Positions 25,515 through 33,904 of a stretch of DNA of 64,000 nt are shown here, one piece after another (within the stretch, counting starts at the first letter, position 1; each line of letters begins with the position of its first letter). The translations under genes and the position numbers were made by a program. Below the pieces are notes generated by a model. The model saw only the letters and a list, made by a program, of their open reading frames with translations. It did not search any database and was not told the origin of the DNA. The stretch is from Flavobacterium sharifuzzamanii (GTDB lineage Bacteria > Bacteroidota > Bacteroidia > Flavobacteriales > Flavobacteriaceae): assembly GCF_003254585.1 (NCBI RefSeq), contig NZ_QJGZ01000041.1, positions 62,001 to 126,000 of the forward strand, written 5' to 3'.

Positions 25515-26759
25515 TTACAACTCTAAAGCACGTTTAGCGTCGCCATTCATTAATAATTCTAATGGGTTTTCTAAAGCTTCTTTTACAGCAACTAAGAAAC
25601 CAACAGACTCACGTCCGTCGATAATTCTGTGATCGTAAGAAAGAGCCACATACATCATTGGGTGAATTTCAACTTTTCCGTTTACAGCAATCGGACGCTC
25701 AATGATGTTGTGCATTCCTAAGATTCCTGATTGAGGAGGGTTGATGATTGGAGTAGATAACATACTTCCGAAAACACCACCATTAGTGATTGTGAAAGTT
25801 CCTCCAGTCATATCGTCAACTGTAATTTGACCATCACGAGCTCTTAAAGCCAATCTTTTGATTTCAGCTTCAATTCCACGGAAAGTTAAAAGTTCAGCGT
25901 TACGAACAACAGGAACCATTAATCCTTTTGGTCCAGAAACTGCGATTGAGATATCAGCAAAATCGTAAGCGATTTTGTAGTCACCATCCATCATTGAGTT
26001 AACATCTGGGTATAATTGTAAAGCTCTTGTAACTGCTTTTGTAAAGAATGACATGAAACCTAAACCTAAACCACCATGTTTAGCTTTGAAAGCATCTTTG
26101 TATTCATTACGAATTTGGTTGATTGGCGTCATGTTTACTTCGTTGAAAGTAGTAAGCATAGCAGTTTCATTTTTAGCTGAAACTAATCTTTCTGCTACTT
26201 TACGACGTAACATTGATAATTTTGTACGCTCAGTTCCGCGGCTTCCACCAGTTGGAGTTCCCATTGAAGGTACTGCGTTTACTGCATCATCTTTAGTAAT
26301 TCTTCCGCCTTTACCAGTTCCTGTTACAGAAGCTGGAGCAATATTTTTTTCGTCTAATATTTTTCTTGCTGCTGGAGATGGAGTTCCTGCTGCATAGCTT
26401 GTAGCAGCTGGAGCTTGAACTGGCTCAGCTTTTGGAGCTTCTGCTTTTACTTCTGCCTTAGGAGCCTCAGATTTTGGAGCTTCTGCCGCTGGTGCAGCTG
26501 GAGCACTTCCTGCTGGTTTAGCAGCATCTGTATCAATTAAACAAACTACAGCACCTACTGCAACTGTATCACCTTCTTCAGCTTTTAGTGTAATTACACC
26601 GCTCATTTCAGCAGGCAATTCAAGAGTAGCTTTATCTGAATCAACTTCAGCAATAGCCTGATCTTTCTCTACATAATCTCCGTCTTTTACTAACCAAGTT
26701 GCAATTTCAACTTCTTTTATTGATTCCCCTGGTGATGGGACTTTCATTTCTAAAATCAT
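25515..26759 (-). CDS. odhB: 2-oxoglutarate dehydrogenase E2 (dihydrolipoamide succinyltransferase)
   Basis: The E2 core transfers succinyl groups to CoA in the citric-acid cycle. Visible are a lipoyl domain with lysine K43 in VDSDKATLE, an Ala/Pro-rich linker, a peripheral-subunit-binding domain (PSPAARKILDEKNI) and the catalytic domain with SYDHRIIDGRE. The start at 26759 (MILEMKVPSPGESI, 414 residues; E. coli 405) is preferred to the ATG at 26798, whose extra codons come from the spacer with heptamer repeats; MKVPSPG four codons later is also possible. Confidence 0.95.
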   Translation of the reverse strand: MILEMKVPSPGESIKEVEIATWLVKDGDYVEKDQAIAEVDSDKATLELPAEMSGVITLKAEEGDTVAVGAVVCLIDTDAAKPAGSAPAAPAAEAPKSEAPKAEVKAEAPKAEPVQAPAATSYAAGTPSPAARKILDEKNIAPASVTGTGKGGRITKDDAVNAVPSMGTPTGGSRGTERTKLSMLRRKVAERLVSAKNETAMLTTFNEVNMTPINQIRNEYKDAFKAKHGGLGLGFMSFFTKAVTRALQLYPDVNSMMDGDYKIAYDFADISIAVSGPKGLMVPVVRNAELLTFRGIEAEIKRLALRARDGQITVDDMTGGTFTITNGGVFGSMLSTPIINPPQSGILGMHNIIERPIAVNGKVEIHPMMYVALSYDHRIIDGRESVGFLVAVKEALENPLELLMNGDAKRALEL

Positions 26760-26784
26760 CTTGTTTTTGTTTAAGGTTTTTATG

Positions 26785-26842
26785 GTTTCAAGTTTCAAGT
26801 TTCAGGTTGTTACGCTTGAAACTTGGAACATGAAACTTGAAA
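26785..26842. repeat. Heptamer repeat element with inverted arms between odhA and odhB
   Basis: Three 7-bp words of GTTTCAA/GTTTCAG type in register (785-805) and, 9 bp later, four complementary words (CTTGAAA, CTTGGAA, CATGAAA, CTTGAAA; 815-842) form an almost continuous hairpin. The word family is the one at 9888-9946. The gap carries no other feature. Confidence 0.8.
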
Positions 26843-26856
26843 CAATTATTTTTTAA

Positions 26857-29634
26857 TTATCTAAATAAATTTTTATCGAATACCATTCTAATTGCATCTG
26901 CGTGACGGCGTTTAGCACGTGTGTAACTTCCAGATGCAGGAGCAGAGTATGCTTTTAATGAAGCTAATCTCCATTTTACAAGATCAAAGTTCATTAACAT
27001 AAAGCTATAAGCTCCCATGTTTTTAGGCTCTTCTTGTGCCCAAACGTAATCATCAGCATTTGGATATTTTGCAATGATTTCTTTAATCTGCTCAACAGGG
27101 AAAGGGAATAATTGCTCAATACGAACAACCGCAACGTCTTTTCTTCCGTTGTTTTCTCTTTCTGCTGTAATATCGTAGTAGAATTTACCAGTAACGAAAA
27201 CTAATGTTTTAACATCTTTTTTGTTTACTGTAGTATCATCAATTGTTTCTTGGAAACTTCCGTTTACTAAATCTTCTACTGGAGATACACATCTTGGGTC
27301 ACGAAGTAAACTTTTTGGAGTAAATACAACCAATGGTTTACGGAAATTCGTTTTCAATTGTCTTCTTAATAAGTGGAAGAAGTTAGCAGGAGTTGTACAA
27401 TCTGCAACATACATATTATGTCTTGCGCAAAGCTGTAAGTAACGCTCCATTCTTGCAGAAGAGTGCTCAGCACCTTGTCCTTCGTATCCGTGAGGTAATA
27501 AAAGAACGATACCGTTTTGGTTGTTCCATTTATCTTCACCACAAGAAATATATTGGTCAATCATAATTTGAGCTCCGTTAGAGAAATCTCCAAATTGTGC
27601 TTCCCAGATTGTTAAAGCTTTTGGACTTGCTAATGCGTATCCGTAATCAAAACCTAAAACTCCATACTCAGATAAGTGAGAGTTGTAAACATTAAAGTTT
27701 CCTTTTTTGTCTTCAAGGCTATTGATTAAGATTACTTCTTCTTCAGAATCTTCAACTTTAACTACAGCGTGACGGTGAGAGAAAGTTCCTCTTTCTACGT
27801 CTTGTCCAGAAATACGAACATCAAAACCTTCTTGTAATAAAGATCCGTATGCTAAATGCTCTGCCATTCCCCAATCTAAAAGATTAGTTTCGAAGAACAT
27901 TGTTTTTCTGTCGTTGATTAATTTTTGAATTTTACTGATGAATTTTTTGTCTTCAGGTAAATTAGAAATAGCATTTGCAATCTGAGTTAATTTTTCTTTT
28001 GGATAAGAAGTATCAACTTTTTGAAGCATTTGCGTGTCTGTAACTTGTACAAAACCTTCCCATTCGTTTTTCATGAATGGAGTAATGATAGTCAAATCTT
28101 TTTTACGAGAAGCTTCTAAGTTCTCCTCCAATTGAGATTTGTATTGTTTTTCTAAAGCATTTACATAAGAAGCATCGATTACACCGTCAGAAAGTAATTT
28201 CTCTGCGTAGATATCTCTTGGGTTTTTATGTTTAGCAATGATTTTATATAAAACAGGCTGAGTGAAACGTGGCTCATCACCTTCGTTGTGTCCGTATTTT
28301 CTATATCCTAATAAGTCGATAAATACGTCACGTCCAAACTGCATTCTGTAATCTAATGCAAAAGATACAGCGTGAACAACAGCTTCAGCATCGTCAGCAT
28401 TTACGTGTAATACTGGAGAAAGCGTTACTTTGGCAACGTCTGTACAGTAAGTAGAAGAACGAGCATCTAAGTAGTTTGTTGTAAATCCAACTTGGTTGTT
28501 AATTACGATATGAATTGTACCACCAGTTTTGTATCCATCCAATAAAGACATTTGAATGATTTCATACAAAATACCTTGACCAGCGATAGCGGCATCACCG
28601 TGAACAGCGATTGGCAATACTTTTGAAATATTTTCTGGGAAATGTCTTTCTTGTTTTGCTCTTGTTATACCTTCAATAACAGCTCCAACAGTCTCTAAGT
28701 GAGAAGGGTTTGGTGCTAAATTGATGTTGATGCTTTTTCCAGATCTTGTTTTTCTGTCAGCGGTAAGACCTAAGTGGTATTTTACGTCACCATCAAAATA
28801 TTCTTGATCGTAATCTTTACCGTCAAACTCACCAAAGATATCTTGAGTAGACTTTCCGAAAATGTTTGCCAAAACGTTCAAACGACCACGGTGAGCCATT
28901 CCCATTACGAATTGTTCAACACCTTTTTCTGCAGCTTGCTCGATCAAAGCATCTAAAGCTGGGATGATGGATTCTCCACCTTCTAATGAGAAACGTTTTT
29001 GTCCAACATATTTAGTATGAAGGAAATTCTCGAAAGAAACAGCTTCGTTTAGTTTATTTAAGATTGTTTTCTTTTCGTCAGAAGAGAAGTTTGGCTGATT
29101 TGTATTTACAGATAATTTATCCTGAATCCATTTTACTACATTAGGGTTTCTAATGTACATGTACTCAATACCGATATGCTGGCAGTAAATAGCTTTTAGA
29201 CGATTTACGATATCTTGCAATGAAGACGGCGCCATTCCGATTGTTTGAGCTGCATCAAAAACAGTTGAAAGATCTGCTGTAGATAATCCGAAGTTCTCGA
29301 TATCCAAAGTTGGAGATGAAGTTCTACGGTCACGAACAGGATTTGTTTTCGTGAATAAATGCCCGCGCGTACGGTATCCGTCAATTAATTTAAGAACATT
29401 AAATTCTTTCTTTAGTTTTTCAGAAATCTGACTGTAATCTGTGTTATCGCTAGTCACGTACTCAACGATCGTTTGCACAGGATTTTCGTCATTATAAGTC
29501 GTTTGTCCAAAGTCAAAACCTTGAAAGAAACTTCTCCAGCTAGGCTCTACGCTGTCTGGGTTAACTAAATATTGATCGTATAATTGTGCAAAAAACTCAG
29601 TATGCGCTGCGTTTAAAAATGAAAACCTATCCAT
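26857..29634 (-). CDS. odhA: 2-oxoglutarate dehydrogenase E1
   Basis: The thiamine-diphosphate-dependent E1 decarboxylates 2-oxoglutarate and succinylates the lipoyl arm of OdhB. The 925 residues match E. coli SucA (933). Recognisable parts are the N-terminal segment FFAQLYDQYLVNPDSVEPSW, the ThDP region (MAHRGRLNVLAN, then HGDAAIAGQGI) and the C-terminal transketolase-like half (LPHGYEGQGAEHSSAR). It forms an operon with odhB. A TACTTTTG -7 candidate is at 29673-29680 on the minus strand without a clear TTG. Confidence 0.96.
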   Translation of the reverse strand: MDRFSFLNAAHTEFFAQLYDQYLVNPDSVEPSWRSFFQGFDFGQTTYNDENPVQTIVEYVTSDNTDYSQISEKLKKEFNVLKLIDGYRTRGHLFTKTNPVRDRRTSSPTLDIENFGLSTADLSTVFDAAQTIGMAPSSLQDIVNRLKAIYCQHIGIEYMYIRNPNVVKWIQDKLSVNTNQPNFSSDEKKTILNKLNEAVSFENFLHTKYVGQKRFSLEGGESIIPALDALIEQAAEKGVEQFVMGMAHRGRLNVLANIFGKSTQDIFGEFDGKDYDQEYFDGDVKYHLGLTADRKTRSGKSININLAPNPSHLETVGAVIEGITRAKQERHFPENISKVLPIAVHGDAAIAGQGILYEIIQMSLLDGYKTGGTIHIVINNQVGFTTNYLDARSSTYCTDVAKVTLSPVLHVNADDAEAVVHAVSFALDYRMQFGRDVFIDLLGYRKYGHNEGDEPRFTQPVLYKIIAKHKNPRDIYAEKLLSDGVIDASYVNALEKQYKSQLEENLEASRKKDLTIITPFMKNEWEGFVQVTDTQMLQKVDTSYPKEKLTQIANAISNLPEDKKFISKIQKLINDRKTMFFETNLLDWGMAEHLAYGSLLQEGFDVRISGQDVERGTFSHRHAVVKVEDSEEEVILINSLEDKKGNFNVYNSHLSEYGVLGFDYGYALASPKALTIWEAQFGDFSNGAQIMIDQYISCGEDKWNNQNGIVLLLPHGYEGQGAEHSSARMERYLQLCARHNMYVADCTTPANFFHLLRRQLKTNFRKPLVVFTPKSLLRDPRCVSPVEDLVNGSFQETIDDTTVNKKDVKTLVFVTGKFYYDITAERENNGRKDVAVVRIEQLFPFPVEQIKEIIAKYPNADDYVWAQEEPKNMGAYSFMLMNFDLVKWRLASLKAYSAPASGSYTRAKRRHADAIRMVFDKNLFR

Positions 29635-29751
29635 AATATGAGTGAATATACTTTTTTGTTATATAGAAAGGCAAAAGTACAACAATCGCATTTATTTAAA
29701 TCTTTTTTTTACGTACTTTTACGTAAAAATTTGTTAAAATAAACGTTAACT

Positions 29752-30303
29752 ATGAATAAAATTCAATCTTCAATCGATTTCAGATATTTTTTTGTGATTT
29801 TGGCGGTCTTGTTTTCAAGTTATAGTATTGCACAACAAAAATATGTCATTGACAACAGTAATCATTTTTGGGACAAAGTTCAATTTGGTGGAGGACTCGG
29901 ATTGGGTTTCGGATCTGGTTACACCAATATCTCGGTTATGCCGAGCGCCATTTATAATGTCAACGAAATTGTCGCAGTCGGTGTTGGATTGCAATTTGGT
30001 TATTTATATCAAAGAGATTATTATGAATCGTTTGTTTGGGGAGGAAGCGGGATTGTACTCGTAAACCCGATTCCACAACTACAATTATCTGCAGAATTGG
30101 AACAAGTTAAGGTCGATACCGACTACGAAGACAATTATTATCACCCAGGTTTTTCCGATTCTTATTGGAATACGGCCTTATATTTAGGAGCAGGTTACAG
30201 AACAGGAAATGTGACTATTGGAGCACGTTATGATGTTCTATATGATCCAAATAAAAGTCTTTATGGCTCTGGATTTATGCCTTTTGTGAGGGTTTATTTT
30301 TAA
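29752..30303 (+). CDS. Small outer-membrane beta-barrel protein
   Basis: The 183-residue product has a signal peptide (about 1-27, ending SIAQ), then alternating aromatic/glycine-rich strands (FGGGLGLGFGSGYTNI, VGVGLQFGYLYQ, LYLGAGYRTGNVTIGARY) and a terminal phenylalanine, all typical of an eight-strand-type barrel. Relatives beside odhA in Flavobacteriaceae are often labelled alpha-ketoglutarate decarboxylase, which the sequence does not support. It is divergent from odhA with a 117-bp gap. Function unknown. Confidence 0.75.
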   Translation: MNKIQSSIDFRYFFVILAVLFSSYSIAQQKYVIDNSNHFWDKVQFGGGLGLGFGSGYTNISVMPSAIYNVNEIVAVGVGLQFGYLYQRDYYESFVWGGSGIVLVNPIPQLQLSAELEQVKVDTDYEDNYYHPGFSDSYWNTALYLGAGYRTGNVTIGARYDVLYDPNKSLYGSGFMPFVRVYF

Positions 30304-30326
30304 AGGTGCTAAGGTTCTAAGTTTTT
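30303..30326. repeat. Three tandem octamers upstream of a lipoprotein gene
   Basis: AAGGTGCT, AAGGTTCT and AAGTTTTT follow one another without gaps. The same word, inverted, forms five octamers at 30901-30940 on the other side of the lipoprotein gene. Confidence 0.6.
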
Positions 30327-30339
30327 TAAATACAGAAAT

Positions 30340-30906
30340 TTGAAGAAAGTTATTTTTATAATTACAGCAATTGTACTTTTAAGTTGTAATAATTCTAAGA
30401 AAGCGGATATTAATAAAGAGAAGGTTGTAAAGAAAGAATTACGACCTTTTTTTGATGCAGATAAAATTGATCATTATTTTGTGAACTATACTCTTGATAG
30501 TATAATTATTTCTGGAGGAGAAAGTAAAAAATCAAAAAAAGAGAAGGAGTTCGAAGGTTTATTTATGGGATATTTTCCTGATAGTGTTCCTAAAAAGAAT
30601 TTTGAAGAAACTTTGTTAAGTCATAATTATAAGAAATCTAATCTTACAATTAAACAGCAAAAAGAAATTGAAAATGTATTCAGTGAGAAGGATTCTTTGC
30701 AAATGAGTGCTTATGCATGTGTTCCTGAGTATCGTGATATCTTTATTTTTAAAAAGAAACAAAAAACGATTGGAATAGCAAAAATTTGCTTCAAATGTGG
30801 CCGTTTCCAAATTATTGGAAGTAAAATTGATACCCAGTATTTTGGGCTTTTTGAGGAATTAGATAAATTGCATAATATCGTTCGTCCCAATGAGAAAAAA
30901 TCTTAG
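30340..30906 (+). CDS. Putative lipoprotein of unknown function
   Basis: The 188-residue product begins with TTG (no in-frame ATG gives a signal sequence) and has a lipoprotein signal with lipobox LLSC, so C16 would be lipidated. The mature part is lysine-rich with a CGRF-containing C-terminal region (two cysteines in CFKCGRF and one in YACVPEYRD). No family was recognised. The gene is bounded by inverted octamer repeats, and the right-hand repeats overlap its stop codon. Confidence 0.65.
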   Translation: MKKVIFIITAIVLLSCNNSKKADINKEKVVKKELRPFFDADKIDHYFVNYTLDSIIISGGESKKSKKEKEFEGLFMGYFPDSVPKKNFEETLLSHNYKKSNLTIKQQKEIENVFSEKDSLQMSAYACVPEYRDIFIFKKKQKTIGIAKICFKCGRFQIIGSKIDTQYFGLFEELDKLHNIVRPNEKKS

Positions 30907-30940
30907 AATCTTAGCATCTCAGTACCTTAGAACCTTATTT
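30901..30940. repeat. Five tandem octamers downstream of the lipoprotein gene
   Basis: TCTTAGAA, TCTTAGCA, TCTCAGTA, CCTTAGAA and CCTTATTT are in exact 8-bp register. They cover the lipoprotein stop codon and reach the stop codon of the convergent gene. The words are the reverse complement of those at 30303-30326. Confidence 0.7.
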
Positions 30941-31288
30941 GTAGTAATTTCGAAACCAAACTTTCTGCCATTCTCTTTTTAAAATCAAGAAAGCAACTTG
31001 TTCAGCTAGAATGACTAAATCTGAACCATCCAATTGTTTGATTTCGTTTTCGGGAACGTCAATGATATAAAGTAGGTTGAGATATTCAGCAAATTTGTAC
31101 TGAATCATTCTGTAAACTTTTTCGTGAAGCTGAATTTTTAATTCATTTGGAGAAATGCTTAACGGAAAATCGATTCCTTCATTCGCTAAATTAAAATCTT
31201 TATTAAGCTGTTCAATAAGACTAAGGTATAAAGTCTCTGCTTGCGCTTGCGCTAATAATGATTCGGTATTTACTGGTGCTACAAACAT
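30935..31288 (-). CDS. Conserved hypothetical protein next to polyprenyl synthetase
   Basis: The 117-residue product is soluble and mainly helical by composition, with no signal peptide and no motif that I recognise. It follows the polyprenyl synthetase gene with a 53-bp gap filled by a heptamer repeat and is probably cotranscribed with it. This suggests a link to isoprenoid metabolism, but nothing in the sequence shows it. Confidence 0.65.
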   Translation of the reverse strand: MFVAPVNTESLLAQAQAETLYLSLIEQLNKDFNLANEGIDFPLSISPNELKIQLHEKVYRMIQYKFAEYLNLLYIIDVPENEIKQLDGSDLVILAEQVAFLILKREWQKVWFRNYYK

Positions 31289-31290
31289 GT

Positions 31291-31332
31291 GATTTTAGAT
31301 TTTAGATTGCTGATTTATGATTGTAGATTTTT
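31291..31332. repeat. Six in-register heptamers (GATTTTA type)
   Basis: GATTTTA, GATTTTA, GATTGCT and three further words starting GATT occupy the whole gap between two minus-strand genes. This is one arm only; the word is the same family as at 14371-14405. Confidence 0.75.
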
Positions 31333-31341
31333 TCCTGAATA

Positions 31342-32316
31342 CTAAACTTTACGCCCCATTAAATTCTCGCCAAATGTTCTTAGAATACCTTTTTTTTCAG
31401 AATTAATATCCATTTTTTCTAACGTTTCAAAAGCTTTAAAAGTGTACATTTCGATAGCTTCTTGCGTGGCGCGTGATGCTCCAGATTCGTTGAAAATAGT
31501 TTTTGCCGTTTCTATTTTTTCTGAATTATCTTCTAATTGTAACGTGAATAATTTTTCTAATTCAGAAGCTTTTTCCTCAGTAGAAAACTCTAAAGCTTTT
31601 AGATATAAATACGTTTTTTTGTTTTCTATAATATCGCCACCAACTTGTTTCCCGAAAGTTTCAGGATCTCCAAAAGCATCGAGATAATCGTCTTGAAGTT
31701 GGAAAGCTAATCCTAAATTTAGTCCGAAATCATAAATTAAATCTGCTTCTTTTTCAGAAGTTTTAGCAACAATTGCGCCCATTTTCATGGCAGCCGCAAC
31801 CAAAACAGCTGTTTTATATTCGATCATTTTAAGATATTGAGGAATCGTAACATCTTTACGAGTTTCAAAATCTACATCCCACTGTTGTCCTTCGCAAACT
31901 TCAAGCGCTGTTTTGCTGAATAATTTAGCAAGGTTTCTAAAAACAACAGGCTCATATTGTTCAAAATATTGATACGCCAAAATAAGCATCGCATCTCCAG
32001 AAAGAATCCCAGTGTTCAGATCCCATTTTTCATGCACAGTAATCTGTCCTCTTCTTAATGGAGCATCGTCCATAATATCATCATGAACTAGCGAAAAGTT
32101 ATGAAAAACTTCAACCGCCATTGCTGCCGGAAGTGCAATCGAATAATCAGTATCAAAAACCTCTGCCGCCATTAAAGTTAAAACTGGACGAATGCGTTTT
32201 CCTCCAAGTCCTAAAATGTATTCTATTGGTTCGTAAAGATTTTTAGGCTCTTTATGTATGTTTTGGCTTTTTAGATAATTGATGAAAAAATCTTGGTACT
32301 GACTTATATCGTGCAT
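31342..32316 (-). CDS. Polyprenyl synthetase (trans-isoprenyl diphosphate synthase)
   Basis: The 324-residue enzyme condenses isopentenyl diphosphate with allylic diphosphates. Both aspartate-rich motifs are present: HDDIMDDAPLRRG (first) and QLQDDYLDAFGD (second), along with GGKRIRP near the N-terminus. Product length cannot be read with certainty; geranylgeranyl or octaprenyl/hexaprenyl diphosphate for menaquinone are candidates. A TATCTTTG -7 candidate lies at 32339-32346 on the minus strand. Confidence 0.9.
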   Translation of the reverse strand: MHDISQYQDFFINYLKSQNIHKEPKNLYEPIEYILGLGGKRIRPVLTLMAAEVFDTDYSIALPAAMAVEVFHNFSLVHDDIMDDAPLRRGQITVHEKWDLNTGILSGDAMLILAYQYFEQYEPVVFRNLAKLFSKTALEVCEGQQWDVDFETRKDVTIPQYLKMIEYKTAVLVAAAMKMGAIVAKTSEKEADLIYDFGLNLGLAFQLQDDYLDAFGDPETFGKQVGGDIIENKKTYLYLKALEFSTEEKASELEKLFTLQLEDNSEKIETAKTIFNESGASRATQEAIEMYTFKAFETLEKMDINSEKKGILRTFGENLMGRKV

Positions 32317-32457
32317 AATAAATTCTGATTTCGCGGCTCAAAGATACAATTCAAATATGAATTTCTAAGGATGAAATGTTAAAAGCGTATGAATCGCTTT
32401 AAACAGGCTTTTAATCCGTCTCATTTCTAAGATGTTAAAAATTTTTATAAAAAACTT

Positions 32458-32485
32458 GGAAACTTTTTTGGTATTCAGAGTTTCC
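32458..32485. promoter_or_regulatory. Operator O1 (GGAAACT-N14-AGTTTCC)
   Basis: A perfect 7-bp inverted repeat with a 14-bp spacer covers the -33 element and most of the spacer of the yceI promoter. Two more sites have exactly the same arms and spacing, at 32510 and 33151. Confidence 0.7.
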
Positions 32486-32497
32486 TGTCTATATTTG
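32468..32497 (+). promoter_or_regulatory. Promoter of the yceI-like gene
   Basis: TTG (32468-32470), a 19-bp spacer and TATATTTG (32490-32497) are a perfect match to the Bacteroidota consensus. It is overlapped by operator O1 and followed by O2. Confidence 0.75.
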
Positions 32498-32509
32498 CAG
32501 CGATAAAAT

Positions 32510-32537
32510 GGAAACTAAGAACACTGTAAAAGTTTCC
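32510..32537. promoter_or_regulatory. Operator O2 (GGAAACT-N14-AGTTTCC)
   Basis: The second site lies just downstream of the probable transcription start of the yceI-like gene; its arms extend to 9 bp (ATGGAAACT/AGTTTCCAT). Its centre is 52 bp from that of O1, close to five helical turns, so the two sites face the same side of the DNA. Confidence 0.7.
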
Positions 32538-32582
32538 ATGAAGAGTTTTAATGATTCTTAAAATCAATTAAATCAGCTATTT

Positions 32583-33104
32583 ATGAAAACAAAATGGACC
32601 TTAGATTCTAGCCAATCAGATGTTTTATTGAAAATGAGACGATCAAGAACTGCTTATTTGGGAGGAGACTCAAATAAATTTGATGGGTATGTAAATATTG
32701 AAGATAATGAGATTGAAGATGCTTCTGTCGAATTCTCATTAGACATCAATAACAAAAATGAAAGTTTCCAATCTATAGATGCTTATTTACAGCTTCAGGA
32801 TTTTTTTGAAGAAGATGAGCATCCAATTATCAGTTTCAAATCGACATCGTTTCAAAAAGTAAATCAGAACATCAATTTTTTCAAAGGAGATTTAACTATA
32901 AAAGATATTACAAGAGTAGTTGAGTTGGATGCTGAGTTTCTAGGAGAAAATATTTATAACGGAGAAAAGAAAGTGGCTTTTGAAATCAAAGGAAATATCA
33001 AACGTGAAGACTTTGGTTTAGATTACAGTTCTTTCAACCACGCTTCGGGTGCTGCTTTAGGTAAAGACATTAAACTTATAGCAAATTTAGAATTTAGCAT
33101 ATAA
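32583..33104 (+). CDS. YceI-like protein
   Basis: The 173-residue protein has the lipocalin-like YceI pattern: WTLDSSQSDVLLKMRRS at the start, a central IISFKSTSF strand, and FKGDLTIKDITRVVELD. It lacks a signal peptide, so unlike periplasmic YceI it is probably cytoplasmic. YceI domains bind isoprenoids or other lipophilic molecules. It stands first in a locus with a TetR regulator and an RND pump, and shares that regulator's operators. Confidence 0.82.
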   Translation: MKTKWTLDSSQSDVLLKMRRSRTAYLGGDSNKFDGYVNIEDNEIEDASVEFSLDINNKNESFQSIDAYLQLQDFFEEDEHPIISFKSTSFQKVNQNINFFKGDLTIKDITRVVELDAEFLGENIYNGEKKVAFEIKGNIKREDFGLDYSSFNHASGAALGKDIKLIANLEFSI

Positions 33105-33150
33105 ATCTTACCAAATCAATAATTTGATGTAAAATTATTACAAATAAACA

Positions 33151-33178
33151 GGAAACTATTTTTTTAATTTTAGTTTCC
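33151..33178. promoter_or_regulatory. Operator O3 (GGAAACT-N14-AGTTTCC) at the tetR promoter
   Basis: The third site has the same arms and 14-bp spacer as O1 and O2. It lies directly upstream of TATATTTG (33183-33190), the -7 box of the tetR gene, covering the -33 region. Autoregulation is likely. Confidence 0.7.
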
Positions 33179-33211
33179 AAAGTATATTTGTGATGCAATC
33201 GAGAATTTAAA

Positions 33212-33811
33212 ATGAAAGAGAAGATTATAGCAAAAGCAAGCGAGTTGTTTTTAAAGCTTGGTTTTAAGAGTGTTACAATGGACGATATTGCGGGCGAAAT
33301 GTGTATTTCAAAAAAAACGATTTACAAGTATTTCTGCAATAAAGAAGTTTTAATTGAGGAGAGCACTTCGCTGGTTCATGGCCAGGTACACGAAATCATG
33401 GATACCATTATAGCAAAGAACTTTAATGCTATTCATGAAAATTTTGAGATTAGAGAAATGTTCCGCGACATGTTTAAAAATAACATTGATACTTCGCCAA
33501 TTTATCAGCTCAAAAAGCATTACCCTGAGATTTATCAAAATATTCTTTCATTTGAAATTGATCAATGTACACAGATGTTTAGAGAAAATATTGAAAAGGG
33601 AATTCGTGAAGGTCTATATAGAAGCGATTTGAATATAGAGGTTTATGTAAAGTTTTATTATACACTGGTCTTTCATATAAACGAAAATACCGTTTCTGAA
33701 AGCGAAGCACAAAGAATTGAGCTTGAAGCCTTAGAATATCATACTCGCGCAATGGCAACTTTAAAAGGAGTAGAGGAACTAGAAAAGCAGCTAAAAAGAA
33801 TAAATAATTAA
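33212..33811 (+). CDS. TetR/AcrR family transcriptional regulator
   Basis: The 199-residue product has the N-terminal TetR helix-turn-helix (about 1-50: FKSVTMDDIAGEMCISKKTIYKYF) and a variable helical ligand domain. Genes downstream encode a TolC/MFP/RND pump and the gene upstream a YceI-like protein. The repeated GGAAACT-N14-AGTTTCC sites at both promoters make it the likely repressor of these genes and of itself. TetR-family proteins normally bind palindromes of this overall size. The ligand is unknown. Confidence 0.92.
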   Translation: MKEKIIAKASELFLKLGFKSVTMDDIAGEMCISKKTIYKYFCNKEVLIEESTSLVHGQVHEIMDTIIAKNFNAIHENFEIREMFRDMFKNNIDTSPIYQLKKHYPEIYQNILSFEIDQCTQMFRENIEKGIREGLYRSDLNIEVYVKFYYTLVFHINENTVSESEAQRIELEALEYHTRAMATLKGVEELEKQLKRINN

Positions 33812-33904
33812 TTCATCCAAATATATTCAATCGTCATTATTCTGAGTGAGGATGGAAAATGGCGATACTATCTCAAAATTTAAAAAATAAATATTTAACT
33901 ACTT

